The position numbers and the translations under genes are program-made. Under the pieces are notes generated by a model. That model saw nothing but the letters and a program-made list of their open reading frames with translations. It was not told the DNA's origin and made no database searches. Below, piece by piece: positions 63,207 through 64,000 of a DNA stretch of 64,000 bases. Source of the DNA: Moringa oleifera (lineage: Eukaryota > Streptophyta > Magnoliopsida > Brassicales > Moringaceae); contig JAJFZO010000344.1 in NCBI GenBank assembly GCA_021397835.1, positions 6,944,001-7,008,000 of the forward strand, given 5' to 3'. Positions within the stretch are counted from its first letter, which is position 1, and every line of letters starts with the position of its first letter.

Positions 63207-64000
63207 AAACCAAGGGAAGAAGGATAGTTCCTGTTAGCTATCATGAGACTGAGGCCTTCCTTTTAAATTTCTTCTTTAGGTTTTATGCTCCTTCTGGGAT
63301 AACACACACAGCAGAACAAAAAAAAAAAAAAAAGAAGATGATGAAGAAGAAGAAGACAAAGAAACAAATGGGTGTTTTGAACTCCAAGATAAGAGGGTTA
63401 CAAGTACCTAAACTTGAAATGTGTGTTGAAACTGCAGTTAAGTAATCCTAGAATTGAGTTTTTGAAGGAACGATTATTGGTATTAATCATGAATTCGTTT
63501 TTTTGTTTTTTCTTTCTAGTAAAAAAGCGAAGGAGCATGTCTCTCCAATCAAGCCGAAATTTTTTTTGGCCGTTAGTTTATGCTGTCAAAATTTTAATAG
63601 TGACAACTTTGAAAAATGCAATTTGTGCCCATATGTATTCTATGGCTGACACCTATATTATATTATGCAGTTCTCTGATTTGTATAATAACGACTCAATA
63701 TTTGATAAATTTGAATGCTGCCTCAGCTCAGATGGATTAAATTTTGCAACCGGCTCTTATAGGTTTGTTTTTCAACTCAAATTGCAGTTACACTTGGGTC
63801 ATTGTTATTGTGGTTATCATTTCCAGTGTTTGCATGTCTTCACCAAAATATTGCAGCTGGATTGACTCTATTCTCTGTGATCTGCACAGAAATCATCTAC
63901 GTATTTTCTCTCATGGTTGTGTAGGTGAAGAAGGGTTCACAATAGAAGCTGGCAAAACTTCTAACAGGTTGGCTTTTGTCCTTGTCTTCTTGGCATCTAT

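Larger units (their letters stand above)
43901..63967 (+). pseudogene. Decayed PP2A B55 regulatory subunit gene, interrupted by transposons
   Basis: Exons recognised in order: 43901-43994, 45500-45603, 45745-45822, 45967-46086, 46392-46580, 46695-46786, 47033-47151, about 48963-49084, 49177-49297, 54873-54941, 63671-63762, 63890-63967; the rest lies beyond the window. They spell the B55 WD40 propeller: [132 protein letters not shown]55 subunits target PP2A to its substrates. Disabling changes: TAA at 47130 (after DMKP), no proper acceptor in phase before exon 8, and TAG at 49217 where the family has Glu (FFTEIIAS). The first six exons and the last three are open, so decay is recent or partial. 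Assembly error could explain one lesion, hardly all three. Confidence 0.85.

Noticed and set aside
63074..63445. Open frame with a poly-Gly stretch and Lys-rich tail
   Set aside because: It is made by the G homopolymer in the LTR and an A-rich tract; no codon structure or family resemblance.

Overview
The window is nuclear DNA of a dicot plant. It has intron-rich genes with GT-AG junctions, very AT-rich spacers, plant-specific families (KNOX class I homeobox, DUF26 receptor kinase, WAK-type cell-wall protein, plastid anthranilate phosphoribosyltransferase) and plant LINE and Ty3/gypsy retrotransposons. The species cannot be named from sequence alone. All gene models were built by hand from reading frame, splice signals and family knowledge; no search was run.

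Layout. 1-1945 (-): 5' part of a Tim17/22/23-family mitochondrial protein gene that runs off the left edge. 3380-4964 (+): secreted galacturonan-binding WAK-like protein without a kinase. 6005-10077 (+): complete ten-exon PAT1/TRP1. 11037-12208 (-): four-exon CGYC glutaredoxin of GRXC1 type. 13116-19567 (-): thirteen-exon, 1079-aa plant protein with an Ig/adhesin-like ectodomain and many membrane segments; one of its introns is GC-AG. 22461-24535 (-): DPH7-like WD40 protein of diphthamide synthesis. 24.5-31.9 kb: AT-rich spacer without recognisable genes. 31950-38307 (+): KNOX class I homeobox gene with a 4.4-kb third intron. 39903-42437 (+): cysteine-rich receptor-like kinase, preceded 167 bp upstream by a diverged copy of its own signal-peptide region.

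The right third (43.9-64 kb) is one large decayed locus: a PP2A B55 regulatory-subunit gene whose exons can be followed across 20 kb. It carries two in-frame stops, has lost one splice acceptor, and has a 59-bp tandem duplication over a splice donor. Its introns hold a degenerate LINE (about 49.56-54.64 kb) and an 8.1-kb Ty3/gypsy chromovirus (55088-63206, both LTRs, tRNA-Met primer site, AAAC target duplication). The gypsy element is split between integrase and chromodomain by a second, antisense LTR element (59266-about 62673) in which only gag and protease are recognisable. A tRNA-Arg-like pseudogene with a collapsed anticodon arm lies antisense in another intron.

The genes are independent housekeeping, developmental and signalling loci, not a pathway cluster. 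The GRXC1 and DPH7 neighbours may reflect the arrangement around Arabidopsis At5g63010-At5g63030 (from memory). No wholly new system was found. The best leads are the nested elements in a dying gene, the duplicated receptor-kinase leader, the kinase-free wall protein with a retained-intron alternative C-terminus, and the uncharacterised Ig-like multi-pass protein.
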